This document shows, piece after piece, positions 1-9,637 of a DNA stretch of 64,000 bases; position 1 is the first letter of the stretch; each line of letters opens with the position of its first letter. Made by a program: the position numbers and the translations under genes. The stretch covers positions 1 to 64,000 of the forward strand of contig NZ_JAHNZO010000030.1 in assembly GCF_018998565.1 (NCBI RefSeq), read 5' to 3'. The notes under the pieces are model-generated. The model saw nothing but the letters and a program-made list of their open reading frames with translations, was not told the origin of the DNA and did not search any database. This DNA comes from Paenibacillus oleatilyticus (GTDB taxonomy: Bacteria > Bacillota > Bacilli > Paenibacillales > NBRC-103111).

Positions 1-112
1 TTGAAACCCGTGAAAATACCGCTAATTCTAATCAAGTTCACGGGTTTCAAGAGCGGCTGGAGGGATATACCCCACCGACGTATGCAGAGAATTTCTACGC
101 GAAGCGGGTTTC
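1..112. repeat. Dispersed palindromic element, copy 1 (divergent, possibly truncated)
   Basis: Positions 1-14 and 37-50 form a perfect 14-bp inverted repeat around a 22-base loop containing CCGCTAA. The following bases (about 55-105) resemble the right arm of the elements near 37.9 kb and 53.9 kb: GGATA, CCCCACC, an ACGT-rich stretch, then AGAGAATTTCTAC. The hairpin sequence itself differs from the other copies. It may also act as a terminator for the Nudix gene that ends at 141. The left part may lie outside the window. Confidence 0.5.
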
Positions 113-140
113 TCGACAAACTCAGGGCTCCCGCCCCTCT

Positions 141-758
141 TCAATCCAAAATGACCGGTTTGTCCGGATCCCGCAGAAACTCGAACATCGTCCGCAGCTG
201 CGCCTCGGTGTTGCGCTCTACCGATAAGACGGGCAGCTCGTCTTCGCCGAAAAAACCGACGGCCGACGTTTCCACCCCGGTCGTGGCGCTCCCTCCGGTA
301 ATGTCGCATCGGATAAACAGCTTATAAATATGATACGGCTCCGGCGGATGCCCGTGAAATTTCTTGTCCAGCACGGCAAGCAGCCGCACAGGCTTTGCGT
401 CGAAGCCCGATTCCTCCTTGATTTCCTTGACCGCAACCTCCGACGGCGACAAGCCGATATCCGCCCATCCCCCCGGGAGCGCCCAGACGCCGTCGTGCTT
501 TTCGCGAACCAGCAGAAGCTTCCCGTCCCGGAACACGACGCCGCGAATGTCCACCTTCGGCGTGGCATAGCCGGTATCGCTGGCGAACGTCAGCTTGATT
601 TTTCCGGGGTCCGTCTCCGTATAATGAGCCAGAATGTCGACGCTCATTTGCCGTAAGTCCTCGAACCGCTCCCGATCGTAGACATCCTTCGTGTACGCCA
701 ATCCGGTCTGCGCGATTGCTTGAATCTGCTTGGCCCATTCCAACCATCGGTGATTCAT
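141..758 (-). CDS. Nudix hydrolase with N-terminal extension domain (YjhB-like)
   Basis: A 205-residue protein. The Nudix box reads GGWADIGLSPSEVAVKEIKEESGF in two parts: GGWADIG, then E-x7-KEIKEESGF, so the metal-binding EExG core is intact. About 60 residues precede the Nudix fold and resemble the helical N-terminal domain of B. subtilis YjhB-type proteins. Enzymes of this family hydrolyse nucleoside diphosphates linked to another group, with ADP-ribose often proposed; the substrate cannot be read here. The ATG at 756-758 was chosen because GGAGG lies just upstream; an upstream in-frame ATG has no ribosome site. The protein is soluble with no signal peptide. Confidence 0.85.
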   Translation of the reverse strand: MNHRWLEWAKQIQAIAQTGLAYTKDVYDRERFEDLRQMSVDILAHYTETDPGKIKLTFASDTGYATPKVDIRGVVFRDGKLLLVREKHDGVWALPGGWADIGLSPSEVAVKEIKEESGFDAKPVRLLAVLDKKFHGHPPEPYHIYKLFIRCDITGGSATTGVETSAVGFFGEDELPVLSVERNTEAQLRTMFEFLRDPDKPVILD

Positions 759-993
759 AGGACAGCCTCCTTCGTAGCTGTGAAAGGATCGTTCCCTCTC
801 ATTATACCTTCCCGACGCCACTGCCTACAATTATTTCCAGACATTCGCCGACCGCCCGTTTGTCCGCTATCGAATTCGGTTGACAAGATTTCCGATTGCG
901 AAGATACTAAAGATACAGAAAACTTTTTTGGTGCTCAAACTATTTTTTTGAAACTCACCGGGTTTGCACACTGAAGGAAAGAAGTGAGACGGA

Positions 994-1662
994 TTGGAAT
1001 CGGTTAAAGAGGAGATCAGCTTCCTCCTTCCCCTGCTTCGCTGCATTGCTGCGCAGTTCGGGGATAAATGCGAGGTCGTGCTGCACGATTTGACACAGGG
1101 GTATGAAAGCACGATCGTCGCCATCGAAAACGGCCACATTACCGGAAGGAAGGTCGGCGACTGCGGCAGCAACCTCGGACTCGAAGTGCTGCGCGGCACG
1201 GTTACCGACGGAGACCGGTACAACTATATCACGCAGACGAAGGACGGCAAAATTTTGCGCTCGTCGACTACGTATATCAAGAGCGGCAAGGGCGAGACGA
1301 TCGGAGCTTTGTGCATCAACTTCGATATTTCGGATTTGCTCGTGGCGGAAAATACGATCCGGTCGCTCACCATGCACAGCCTCGATCAGGAGGTCAAGGA
1401 AGTGTTCGTGAACGACGTGAACGATCTTGTCGATTATTTGCTGCAGGAATGCCAGAAGTCGATCGGCAAGCCCGTGTCCCATATGGCCAAAGAGGATAAG
1501 ATCAAGGCGGTGCAGTTTTTGGACGCCCGGGGCGCGTTTCTCGTGAAAAAAGCCGGCGACAAGGTATGTCAATTCCTAGACATTTCCAAGTTTACGCTCT
1601 ACAACTACCTCGATGAAATCCGGGTAAATCAGGAGCGCAGCGCGGCCCAAAAGTTTTTGTAA
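994..1662 (+). CDS. YheO-type PAS/HTH transcriptional regulator
   Basis: A 222-residue protein. The first 120 residues match the YheO-like PAS domain (LRCIAAQFGDKCEVVLHDL, then GxxITGRKVGD). The last 60 match the matching HTH_22 domain, with a helix-turn-helix near SKFTLYNYLDEIR. The start is a TTG preceded by GGAAAG. DauR in proteobacteria, which controls D-arginine use, belongs to this family, but ligand and targets are unknown here. It sits upstream of the gamma-glutamyltransferase-like gene in the same orientation, 470 bases away and separated by a hairpin and a riboswitch, so the two are probably not one transcript. Confidence 0.8.
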   Translation: MESVKEEISFLLPLLRCIAAQFGDKCEVVLHDLTQGYESTIVAIENGHITGRKVGDCGSNLGLEVLRGTVTDGDRYNYITQTKDGKILRSSTTYIKSGKGETIGALCINFDISDLLVAENTIRSLTMHSLDQEVKEVFVNDVNDLVDYLLQECQKSIGKPVSHMAKEDKIKAVQFLDARGAFLVKKAGDKVCQFLDISKFTLYNYLDEIRVNQERSAAQKFL

Positions 1663-1715
1663 GTCCGTAGTCATGGAAACGTACTGCGCCTGCGGGTGCA
1701 GCCCTTAGCGATCGA

Positions 1716-1766
1716 GCGAAGCTCTTGCGGATGATTGGATCACCGCGGGCTTCGCTTGTTGCCGTT
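1716..1766 (+). terminator. Probable terminator after the YheO-type gene
   Basis: GCGAAGC (1716-1722) pairs with GCTTCGC (1749-1755), with an inner CGG/CCG pair. The following T-rich tract is interrupted, so this is only a moderate terminator. Confidence 0.4.
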
Positions 1767-1931
1767 TTCTGAAATGGTTTTCATACGACGAATTTCGACA
1801 ATTTTGTCGATTTTTCAAACTATATGTCTGATTGTGAGGAATTTTACAAAAAAAACAATTGCCGGACTAGGAAAAATGGTGTATATTTCCTACAAGGCCA
1901 TAGGCTGAATTTTCCATACGATCCTTTTAAC

Positions 1932-2026
1932 ATGAAAAAGGCAAACTATTCGAAAGAATAGGACGCAAAACTAGAGGGGCTAAGGTTGCTATCCTATAGC
2001 GGCTATGCCAGCCAGCTACCTGTCAT
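1932..2026 (+). promoter_or_regulatory. c-di-GMP-I (GEMM) riboswitch aptamer
   Basis: The leader carries the GEMM-I landmarks in order: GGCAAAC, a six-base stem CTATTC/GAATAG closed by a GAAA tetraloop, GGACGCAAAA, GGGGCTAAGG, a second stem TTGCTAT/ATAGCGG, and GCCAGCCAGCTACC. The outer helix forms from ATGA and AGG at the 5' side with CCT and TCAT at the 3' side. This class binds cyclic di-GMP, and some variants bind cGAMP. It lies about 110 bases upstream of the secreted gamma-glutamyltransferase-like gene. Seen: primary motifs and stems. Inferred: ligand identity. Confidence 0.85.
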
Positions 2027-2040
2027 CAAGGATAAGAACA

Positions 2041-2071
2041 AAGGTGACGACATAGCTCTGTCTCCTTTTTT
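2041..2071 (+). terminator. Probable conditional terminator of the riboswitch
   Basis: AAGGTGAC (2041-2048) can pair with GTCTCCTT (from 2060), with one mismatch, followed by a run of T. TAGCT in its loop (2053-2058) is complementary to AGCTA at the 3' edge of the aptamer (2014-2018). That gives a plausible antiterminator and suggests transcription control rather than translation control. The direction of the switch is not certain. Confidence 0.55.
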
Positions 2072-2134
2072 GCTTTTCCGCTCTCTTTTGACAGGCGAAC
2101 AAAATCTGCTAGACAACGAAGAGGAGGAAAACGA

Positions 2135-3850
2135 ATGCGAGCAAGCAAGAAGAAAATGGCTATTTTGGGAACCGTCGCGGCATTATGCCTCTCTACGGTT
2201 TCGAGCGCCGGAGCTGCAAACCGTCCGACGACCATGGCGCCTAGCGGAATGGTCACGACTCAACATTATCTGGCCTCGGCAGCGGCCTTGAAGGTGCTGG
2301 AGGACGGCGGCAACGCCGTAGATGCAGCCATCACCGCAGCGGCTACGCTGGCCGTTATTTATCCGCATTACACGAGCATCGGCGGAGACAGCTTCTGGCT
2401 GATCTACAACGCCAAAAAGAAAGAGTTAAAAGCGTTGAATGCCAGCGGTCCTTCGAGCGAGAAAGCGACCATCGATTACTATAAAAGCCAGGGCTACAGC
2501 AAAATCCCTTCCAGAGGCTACTTGTCGGCTAACACGGTACCGGGCACGGTTTCCGGCTGGTGGGAAGCGTACAATTACGCCGACGAAGAGATCGGCAACA
2601 GCAAGCCTTGGCGTTCTTTGCTCAAACCGGCGATCAAATATGCGGAAGACGGGTTCCCCGTTACGCCGAATCAGGTATATTGGACCAACGTCAATCTGGA
2701 TACGAAGGATGACGAACTGAAGCATTTGCAGCGTTTCGAAGGCTGGGCCAAAACCTACTTGAAGCCTGACGGACAGGCGTACAAAGCAGGCGAGCTGATG
2801 AAGCAGCCGGATTTGGCCAAAACGTTAAAGGTCATTGCCAAAAAAGGCGCGGACGGCTTCTATAAAGGCGATGTCGCCGAGAAAATCGTCAAGGACGTGC
2901 AAGCGAACGGCGGGCTGCTGACCTTGAACGACTTTGCGAACTACAAAGCCGAGTGGCAAAAGCCGATTTCGACGGACTACCGCGGGTATAAGGCATACAA
3001 CGTTCCGCCGAACTCGCAAGGCATTGCTTCCCTTTCGATCCTGAATATTTTGAACAACTTCGATGTGAAAAGCTTGGGCGAAGGGACGCCGGAGTACTAC
3101 CACCTGATCGTAGAAGCGACGAAGCAAGCGTTCGCGGACCGCAACAAGTGGCTGACCGATCCGAAATTTGCCGACATTCCGGTGGATTACCTGCTCTCCT
3201 CTGAGCACGGCAAAGAAATGGCGAAACGTATCGATATGAACAAGGCCGCAGCCGACGTCGTGCCGATGGATCCGAAGGGCGATACGACCTGGATGGGCTT
3301 CATCGACAAAGAAGGCAATGCCGTATCGTTGATTCAAAGCCATTACTTCGATTACGGTTCGGGGATCGTGGCGAAGGACACCGGCGTTCTGCTTCAGAAC
3401 CGGGGCAGCTACTTCTCCTTGGATCCTAAGGAAGTCAACCACCTGGAGCCGAAAAAACGCTCGTTCCATACGATCAACCCGGCGATGCTGTTCAAAAACG
3501 ACAAGCCGTACATGATTTACGGTACCCAAGGCGGCGAAGGACAGCCGCAGACGCAAGCTGCACTTGTTACCCGCATCGTCGATTTCGGCATGCCCGTTCA
3601 AGATGCGATCGAAGCGCCTCGTTGGCTGCACGGACGCAACTGGGGATCTTCTTCCAACGATTTGAAGCTGGAAGGGCGCATTTCGAAAAGCGTTCAGGAT
3701 GAGCTGATCCGTCGCGGTCATCCTGTCAAAATGATAGACGATTATACTGATGCGGTCGGGCAATCGGGAGTCATTCTGATTGATCCGGAAACGAACGTGA
3801 AATTTGGCGGAGCCGACCCGCGCGGTGAAGGGGCGGCACTCGGATACTAA
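2135..3850 (+). CDS. Secreted gamma-glutamyltransferase-family (Ntn) hydrolase
   Basis: A 571-residue precursor with a Sec signal peptide (about residues 1-28, KKK followed by a hydrophobic stretch, AGA before ANRP). The family self-cleaves before a catalytic threonine; here the site is Asp383-Thr384 in GDTTWMGFIDKEGNAVS. The usual TTH is TTW. The late motif is GTQGGEGQPQTQ, as in the YwrD/cephalosporin-acylase-like branch, not the GGSxI of classical glutathione-cleaving enzymes. The substrate may therefore be another gamma-glutamyl or acyl amide. The ATG follows GAGGAGGAAAACG. Expression is probably set by the c-di-GMP riboswitch in the leader, and a strong terminator follows. Confidence 0.85.
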   Translation: MRASKKKMAILGTVAALCLSTVSSAGAANRPTTMAPSGMVTTQHYLASAAALKVLEDGGNAVDAAITAAATLAVIYPHYTSIGGDSFWLIYNAKKKELKALNASGPSSEKATIDYYKSQGYSKIPSRGYLSANTVPGTVSGWWEAYNYADEEIGNSKPWRSLLKPAIKYAEDGFPVTPNQVYWTNVNLDTKDDELKHLQRFEGWAKTYLKPDGQAYKAGELMKQPDLAKTLKVIAKKGADGFYKGDVAEKIVKDVQANGGLLTLNDFANYKAEWQKPISTDYRGYKAYNVPPNSQGIASLSILNILNNFDVKSLGEGTPEYYHLIVEATKQAFADRNKWLTDPKFADIPVDYLLSSEHGKEMAKRIDMNKAAADVVPMDPKGDTTWMGFIDKEGNAVSLIQSHYFDYGSGIVAKDTGVLLQNRGSYFSLDPKEVNHLEPKKRSFHTINPAMLFKNDKPYMIYGTQGGEGQPQTQAALVTRIVDFGMPVQDAIEAPRWLHGRNWGSSSNDLKLEGRISKSVQDELIRRGHPVKMIDDYTDAVGQSGVILIDPETNVKFGGADPRGEGAALGY

Positions 3851-3857
3851 CCGTCTT

Positions 3858-3895
3858 ACGGACTGCCGACTCTATGCTCAGCAGTCCGTTTTTTC
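3858..3895 (+). terminator. Rho-independent terminator of the GGT-like gene
   Basis: ACGGACTGC (3858-3866) pairs perfectly with GCAGTCCGT (3881-3889) and is followed by a T run. Confidence 0.85.
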
Positions 3896-3940
3896 TTTGC
3901 AGCAAGCCTGCGCAAAATTACCGAAGTAAGCGAGGATGAG

Positions 3941-5989
3941 ATGATGGAGGAACATGGTAAGCCGCAGACGCAAGCCGGACAATTCGGCAAGCTGACCGGG
4001 TGGTTCAGCAAAAAGCTGAAAAATAAAATGATCGCCTGGTTTTTGATCGTATCGCTTGTGCCGGTCCTGTCGATTTCCTATTATATTTCCAAGACGAGCT
4101 CGGCGGAATTGATCAAGAAGCAGTCCGAATCGTACGAAAAGCTGGTGGTCAGCACCGCGACGCTGATCGATCAATACATATCCGAACGTATGTCCGAAGT
4201 GAAAATATTGGCTTCCACGACCGATATCCGGTCGAACGATGCGGCGGCGAAGACCAAGTTTATCAAAAACTTTACGGAAAGCACCAAAGTGTTCGACGGC
4301 AACACCTTTATTTCTCCTAACGGCATCGTAACGGCCGACACCATCGAAGCCAGCATCGGGGTTAATTTGGGGGAAAGACCGTTTTTCAAAAACGGTTTGC
4401 AAGGAAAATCGACGTACACCGAGGTATTGCTGGCCAAAACGACCGGCAAACGCTCCATTATTGTAGCCACACCCGTTAAAGACGCTAACGACGCGGTGAT
4501 TGGCGTGCTTACCGGACTTGTCAATTTCGAGGGCTTTATGGATAAATACGTGAAGCCGCTAATGATCAATGACGGAGAAGGTTATCCGATTGTCGTGGAT
4601 TCCAACGGAATTATTCAGCTGCATCCCGTGAAGGAGCTCGTCGGCAAAAGCGTGGCCGATTCCGGCGTCTCGCCGCTGCTGGCGGATATTCTGAAAGTCG
4701 GAAACAAGCAAGCGGGCTCGACCACCTACACCGACGGCGGCAAAACCTACATGGTCGCCTATTCCCCAATTGCGCAGACGGGGTACGGCCTGTATCTTCA
4801 TTTGCCGGTAAAAACGATCACGGCGGAAGCCTCGAAGATCGAGCAGAACGTCCTGATCATCCTGCTGATCGTGGTTGCTCTGGTTGTTGTGGTGGCTTAT
4901 TTGCTGGGCAGACAAATTTCGAGACCGATTGCGGAGATGGCCGCCGTTACCAAGCGGGTTGCCGACGGGAACTTAAAGGTCGAGCCTTTGCCAATCCGCA
5001 CGCAGGATGAAGTGGGACAATTGGCCCAGTCGGTCAATACCATGGTGGAGAGTCTGCACACCTTCGTTTCCCAGGTTACGCTGACCGCAGAGGAGGTTGC
5101 CGCTTCGGCGGAGCAATTGTCGGTGAATGCCGGGGAAACAAGCAAGGCGACGCAGCTTATTGCTCTGACCATCGAGCAGATGGCCGACGGAACGGACCGG
5201 CAGATGCAAGGCGTCGAGGCCAGCGTCAATGCCATCACGGAAGTGGCGAACGGCGTTCAGCAGGTGGCGGCCAATGCCCAGCAGGTGACGGATTCTTCCC
5301 AGCACACGCTGCAGGCAGCCACGGAAGGAAATCAGGCCATTCAAACCGTCACCAGGCAGATGCAATCGATCAATACGACGGTCAACGCAATTGCCGCCAA
5401 TATTTCAAGCTTGGGCGCGAGATCGACCGAAATCGAAAATATCGCCAAGGTCATCTCCGGCATCGCTACGCAGACCAATCTGCTGTCGTTGAACGCCGCT
5501 ATTGAGGCGGCGCGCGCCGGAGAGCATGGACGAGGCTTCGCCGTAGTGGCGAATGAAATCCGGCAGCTGGCCGAGCAGTCGTCCCAATCCGCAGCACAGA
5601 TCGGGGAGCTTATCTCTACGATCCAGAACGAGACGCAGAACGCCGTCGCTTCCATGGAGCAGGGAACCAAGGAAGTGAGCCTCGGCATCGAAGTCGTCAA
5701 CGAAGCCGGGAAATCGTTCGATCTGATCCGGGAGTCCATCAACCAAGTGACCATCCAGATTCAAAACGTTACGGAATATGCACGGCAAATGCAGTCCAGC
5801 ACCGGAGAAGCTGTTGAATTGGTTAGCGAAATTTCGGAGGTGGCTCGACAGTCTGCGGACGGAACCCAGAATATTTCGGCTTCCACGCAGGAGCAATTGG
5901 CTTCCATTGAAGAAGTAACTTCCTCTTCGGAATCCCTGGCCAAAATGGCCGAGGATCTGCAAAGTATTGTGAAAGAATTTAAGCTGTAG
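3941..5989 (+). CDS. Methyl-accepting chemotaxis protein (dCache, HAMP, MA domains)
   Basis: A 682-residue membrane receptor. A cytoplasmic N-terminus of about 28 residues precedes the first membrane segment ([16 protein letters not shown]). An extracellular double-Cache-type sensor spans roughly 50-300, the second membrane segment is [17 protein letters not shown], then come a HAMP linker and a long coiled-coil signalling domain. The hairpin tip carries the conserved [25 protein letters not shown] sequence, here beginning [10 protein letters not shown], which contacts CheA and CheW. Ligands of such Cache domains are often amino acids or other small metabolites; this one cannot be named. Adjacent ATG codons at 3941 and 3944 are both possible starts. 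Confidence 0.9.
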   Translation: MMEEHGKPQTQAGQFGKLTGWFSKKLKNKMIAWFLIVSLVPVLSISYYISKTSSAELIKKQSESYEKLVVSTATLIDQYISERMSEVKILASTTDIRSNDAAAKTKFIKNFTESTKVFDGNTFISPNGIVTADTIEASIGVNLGERPFFKNGLQGKSTYTEVLLAKTTGKRSIIVATPVKDANDAVIGVLTGLVNFEGFMDKYVKPLMINDGEGYPIVVDSNGIIQLHPVKELVGKSVADSGVSPLLADILKVGNKQAGSTTYTDGGKTYMVAYSPIAQTGYGLYLHLPVKTITAEASKIEQNVLIILLIVVALVVVVAYLLGRQISRPIAEMAAVTKRVADGNLKVEPLPIRTQDEVGQLAQSVNTMVESLHTFVSQVTLTAEEVAASAEQLSVNAGETSKATQLIALTIEQMADGTDRQMQGVEASVNAITEVANGVQQVAANAQQVTDSSQHTLQAATEGNQAIQTVTRQMQSINTTVNAIAANISSLGARSTEIENIAKVISGIATQTNLLSLNAAIEAARAGEHGRGFAVVANEIRQLAEQSSQSAAQIGELISTIQNETQNAVASMEQGTKEVSLGIEVVNEAGKSFDLIRESINQVTIQIQNVTEYARQMQSSTGEAVELVSEISEVARQSADGTQNISASTQEQLASIEEVTSSSESLAKMAEDLQSIVKEFKL

Positions 5990-5997
5990 AACAAAGG

Positions 5998-6030
5998 CGG
6001 CCCTCGTTTCTCTTATAGAGACGAGGGCCG
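5998..6030. terminator. Stem-loop between convergent genes
   Basis: CGGCCCTCGT (5998-6007) pairs with ACGAGGGCCG (6021-6030). T tracts are weak on both sides, but the position between the chemoreceptor and the convergent exporter gene fits a shared terminator. Confidence 0.6.
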
Positions 6031-6049
6031 TCCTATGTTCATTCGTCCG

Positions 6050-7015
6050 TCATGCGCGGTACGGGTCCTCCTCTCCCTTGCCGGAAGCCGCAGGCTGGCC
6101 CGGAGCTTGTCGCTTCGTGCCGAAACGGTTCGCCCCGATCACCCCAGCAATGATCATCACCGAGCCGACGAGATGATAGACCGTTACGGTTTCGCCGAGC
6201 ACCAGCGCTCCCGCCGCAATCGAGACGACCGTCCCGAGATTGGAGAAAACGCTCATTTTGGACGCTTCCATCTTGGACAACACGTAATTGGACAAGAGCG
6301 AGGTCACCAGCGAGGACAGCACGCCCAAATATACAATTGCGACGAGAAAACGGCCGCTGCCGAGCGGCTCGAACAGCTTGCCGAGCGTTCCGTCCATCCC
6401 GTGCTTGCCGAGCGAAATCAGCAAGAACGCGCCGAAGCCGAGCCATGTCGTAACGAAGCTCAGCTCCCAGGGGCTGAACCGCTTCGAGAGCGAACGGGCC
6501 ATAACGCTGTATCCGGCGAAGGCGACGCAGGACAGGAACAGCAGAAGCAAGCCGTTCATGTTGCTCACATCGATCGCTCTGCCGTTCATGACGAAGACGA
6601 AGACTACCCCGAATACGGACAGAAAAATCGACAGCTTCTGCTTCGCATTGGTCCGCTCCTTCAAAAAACAAGAGGCCAGCAGCATCGTGATGACCGGCGT
6701 GAAGGCGTATAGAATACCGCCTTCGGCGGAACCGGCGTGCACCAGCCCGAACGCTTGAAAGGCGAAGAACGCGACAGGGTAAAATACCGCCAGCAGCAAA
6801 ACGTCCTTGATCCGTTTGTTGCTGTAGTCGAGCTTGATCCAACCGATGGCCGCCGGAACGGACATGACGACCGCCGACAGCAGAAAGCGGAACATGAGCG
6901 TATCCAGCGGATCGGCCGATTCCAGCGCCTGCTTCGTGAACAGAAACGAAAATCCGATAATCACGGCATTCAGCACGGCGCACATGTAAGCAAGCCGCAA
7001 GCCTGTGGTTTTCAT
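6050..7015 (-). CDS. EamA-family drug/metabolite exporter
   Basis: A 321-residue polytopic protein with ten predicted membrane helices arranged as two EamA repeats of five. The second repeat begins near NGLLLLFLSCVAFAGYSVMARSL. Proteins of this family usually export amino acids or other small metabolites by proton antiport; the substrate is not readable. The basic, proline- and glycine-rich tail after the last helix is cytosolic. The start ATG (7013-7015) has GAGGAGGAG upstream. It follows the kinase gene by 21 bases on the same strand, so it may be the last gene of that two-component operon. Confidence 0.85.
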   Translation of the reverse strand: MKTTGLRLAYMCAVLNAVIIGFSFLFTKQALESADPLDTLMFRFLLSAVVMSVPAAIGWIKLDYSNKRIKDVLLLAVFYPVAFFAFQAFGLVHAGSAEGGILYAFTPVITMLLASCFLKERTNAKQKLSIFLSVFGVVFVFVMNGRAIDVSNMNGLLLLFLSCVAFAGYSVMARSLSKRFSPWELSFVTTWLGFGAFLLISLGKHGMDGTLGKLFEPLGSGRFLVAIVYLGVLSSLVTSLLSNYVLSKMEASKMSVFSNLGTVVSIAAGALVLGETVTVYHLVGSVMIIAGVIGANRFGTKRQAPGQPAASGKGEEDPYRA

Positions 7016-7036
7016 GGCTTTCTCCTCCTCTTCGTA

Positions 7037-8789
7037 TCAAGCCTTCGGGTGTTCCGCAAGCGGAAGCCGTACCTGGACGACCGTCCCCTCGCCCACCCGG
7101 GATGTTACTTCAATCCGGCCTTGATGGGCCGTCGCAATCGCCTTGGCGATGCTCATCCCGAGCCCTGCGCCGTCCGTCTTCTCCTCCGTATTCGTCCCGC
7201 GGTAGTATCTGTCGAACAGATTGCGCATCGTCTCTTCGTCCATGCCTGCGCCGTTATCTTCCACTTCGATCCAAGCGTCGGCTCCTTCGCTTCCGGTACG
7301 AACGGTAATGAGCGTCCCGGGCGGGTTATGCTTCACCGCGTTGGAGATCAGGTTATCCAGCATACGCTGAAACCACTTCGGGTTCGCACGCACCGTGAAT
7401 GCCTGTTCCTCCTCGCATTCGAAGGAGAAGGATACGTCCCCGATCGTCACGTCGTTCACATACCGGAGAACGATGCGGCGCACGAACTCGTTCAGCTCGA
7501 CATCCTCAAGCAGAAAAGGGACCGCTTTGTTTTTCAACTGAAAGGTCAGGGAAAAATCCTGGAGCAGGCCGACCATGTAATCGCCCTTTTCCCGAATCGT
7601 CTTGCCCATCTCGCGAAGCTCCGGCTCGCTCCACTCAAACGTCCCGCTTTCCAGCAGATGTCCGTACCCTTGAATCGTAGAGAGCGGCGTCCGCAGATCG
7701 TGAGAAATGCCGGTCATCCATTCTTCCCGCGTCTTCTCCAGGCGGCTGCGTTCCCGCTCCGAAGCTTCCAGTCGCGACGCCATCTCGTAGAAGCCTGCAA
7801 TCACTTCTTTGTACAGCCGGTAGCGCAGACGGATACGGCCGTTCTTGCGGAACACCTTCTTCCGGTCTTTCTCCGTAAGCGCTTCCTGATAGCGCCCCTG
7901 TCCCATCCGCTCGAACCAATCGACGAACAGCAGCAGCGGCTGGCCGTACCGGTAGCCGTGCCACACCGAGAAAACGAAGGTCAGCAGCAGCACTACGCCT
8001 CCCGTGATGACGAGCGTCAGAATGACTTCATGCAGAATCGGCTGACTGGCAAAAGGCGGCCCTGCCTTGGCCTTATGCAAAATCCACGTATACCCGGAGG
8101 AAGAGTCATAATAAAACGACATCTCGGACGGGTAAAGGCCCGGTTCCGCCCGCATCGCGATCAGTTCAAGCGGCCGGTAAGGCTCCTTGCGCGCTGAATC
8201 GCCGACCGATTGCACGATGGCGCCGGAAGCGTCGATAATCTGCACATAAGCGTTTTCGGACGCCAGCTGCCGCGTCAGCTCCTGGAGCGCATCCTGCCGG
8301 ACCCGTCCCGCTTCTCCATAGGCGCGAATCCACGCTTCCAGCTTCGCGGGCCCTAGGTCCTCCGTCCCGAGCATATAGAAGCGGCTTGCTTCCCGCGCCG
8401 CTAAACTTCGTTCCGACACGGAACGAATCGAAGCGCCCGTTCTCTTCGATTTGCAGCAGCTCGGCGGTCTCGTACAACGCCGGGAGCCGATTCGGGGCAT
8501 TGATGGAGCCGATGACCTTTCCTTCCGCGTCTACGACCTGCAGCCAGTAGCCCCGCTCCGTAAGCTGATCGGTCCAGTGTGAAGGAATCGTCACGCTTTC
8601 CTCGTTCTCGACCGTTTCCGTAATGATGGTGTCCAGAGCCCCGACGGGAAACGTCTTTTTCAAATCCTGGTTGGTTAAGAATCGGATGACCAGCAGCAGA
8701 ACGACAATCAGGGTGACCAGCACGAACATCCACAGGAAAAAAAACTGCACGGTAAAGTGCGCGGCGAGCCTTCCCCTCACCTTGCTCAT
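7037..8789 (-). pseudogene. Sensor histidine kinase, reading frame broken by one frameshift
   Basis: Two overlapping frames together give one membrane kinase of about 584 residues. The first part starts at the ATG at 8787-8789 and covers a membrane anchor (FFFLWMFVLVTLIVVLLLVI) and half of an extracellular sensor, through GRFDSFRVGTKF. The second part picks up near 8400 at REASRFYMLG and runs through the rest of the sensor, a second membrane helix, HAMP, H-box (GISHDLRTPLSTIQGYG), N-box (DNLISNAVKHN) and G-boxes (DNGAGMD, GAGLGMSIA). Moving between them needs one base skipped near 8375-8405. The sensor has two similar halves (YWLQVVDAEGKV and AYVQIIDASGAI). The gene may be inactivated, or the base call may be wrong. 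The start overlaps the regulator stop as ATGA. Confidence 0.8.
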
Positions 8790-9502
8790 CGGTCCTGCTC
8801 CTTGAGCAGCTTGTAGCCGAGCCCGCGAACGGTAACCAGATGCTTGGGGTCGCCCGGGTCGGACTCGATGCGCTCGCGGATTTTACGAATGTGGACTATC
8901 ACCGTATTGTCGTCGCCCATGCCGTCGATGCCCCACACCGCTTCGTACAGCTGCGCTTTGGAGAACACGATATTCGGATGCTTGCACAGATACAGTAGCA
9001 GCTGATAGGCCTGCGCAGGACAGGAAACCGTCTCTCCGTTCACCGTCAGCTCCCCTGCCTGCTCGTCAAGCACGAACCGCCCGAAGTCGTAGCGGCTCCG
9101 GGAGTCTTCCGTCCCCCGCAGCGAAGACGCAGCGTTGTTCCGGCGCAGCCTGGCTTTTATCCGGGCCGCAATTTCGAGCGGATTAAACGGCTTGGTCACA
9201 TAATCGTCTCCGCCGGTCGCGAAGCCGGTCAATACGTCCAGATCCGACGTCCGGGCGGTCAAAAAAATAATATGCGCATCGGACATCTGCCGGATTTTCG
9301 GACATAACTCGAACCCGGTCTGATCGGGCAACATGACGTCCAGCACAATAATGTCCGCTCCGTGCCGCTCCAGCAGCCGCAGCCCTTCCTGCGCCGTTCC
9401 CGCCGTGTAAATATGGCGGAAGCCTTCTTTTTGCAACACCATCCGGATCAAATGAATGATGGATGTTTCGTCGTCTATAATTAAAATCTTTGGATTCAGC
9501 AT
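8786..9502 (-). CDS. OmpR/PhoB-family response regulator
   Basis: A 238-residue regulator. The receiver has acidic pocket D10-D11, phosphoacceptor D55 in VLDVMLP, T82 and K104 (VTKPFN). A winged-helix DNA-binding domain follows, ending VHIRKIRERIESDPGDPKHLVTVRGLGYKL. It is the first gene of an operon with the kinase (ATGA overlap). GGAGGGATACG precedes the ATG. Direct repeats spaced 11 bases apart lie upstream, between this gene and the divergent DUF418 gene, and fit the dimer binding mode of this family. Loss of the kinase by frameshift would leave it without its partner. Confidence 0.92.
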   Translation of the reverse strand: MLNPKILIIDDETSIIHLIRMVLQKEGFRHIYTAGTAQEGLRLLERHGADIIVLDVMLPDQTGFELCPKIRQMSDAHIIFLTARTSDLDVLTGFATGGDDYVTKPFNPLEIAARIKARLRRNNAASSLRGTEDSRSRYDFGRFVLDEQAGELTVNGETVSCPAQAYQLLLYLCKHPNIVFSKAQLYEAVWGIDGMGDDNTVIVHIRKIRERIESDPGDPKHLVTVRGLGYKLLKEQDR

Positions 9503-9563
9503 CGTATCCCTCCATCCTTATTGTACCAGAGGCACCTTAATTCCGGCTAAACTTCCGCGCAGG

Positions 9564-9581
9564 CGTTAAGCAAACGTTAAG
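9564..9581. promoter_or_regulatory. Candidate response-regulator binding repeats
   Basis: CGTTAAG occurs at 9564-9570 and 9575-9581, a period of 11 bases, in the 135-base divergent gap between the regulator and the DUF418 gene. Tandem half-sites one helical turn apart are typical of PhoB-type regulators. No experimental site is known to me for this regulator. Confidence 0.45.
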
Positions 9582-9637
9582 GATAGCTTTCGCCGGACTT
9601 TAACCGGCGGTGCTATACTCGATTCGAGGTGATATCG

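Noticed and set aside
7037-8500. The C-terminal kinase frame as a complete gene starting near 8500
   Set aside because: Its first 35 residues have no homology and lack a membrane anchor, while the other frame supplies the missing anchor and sensor half and is coupled to the regulator by ATGA.
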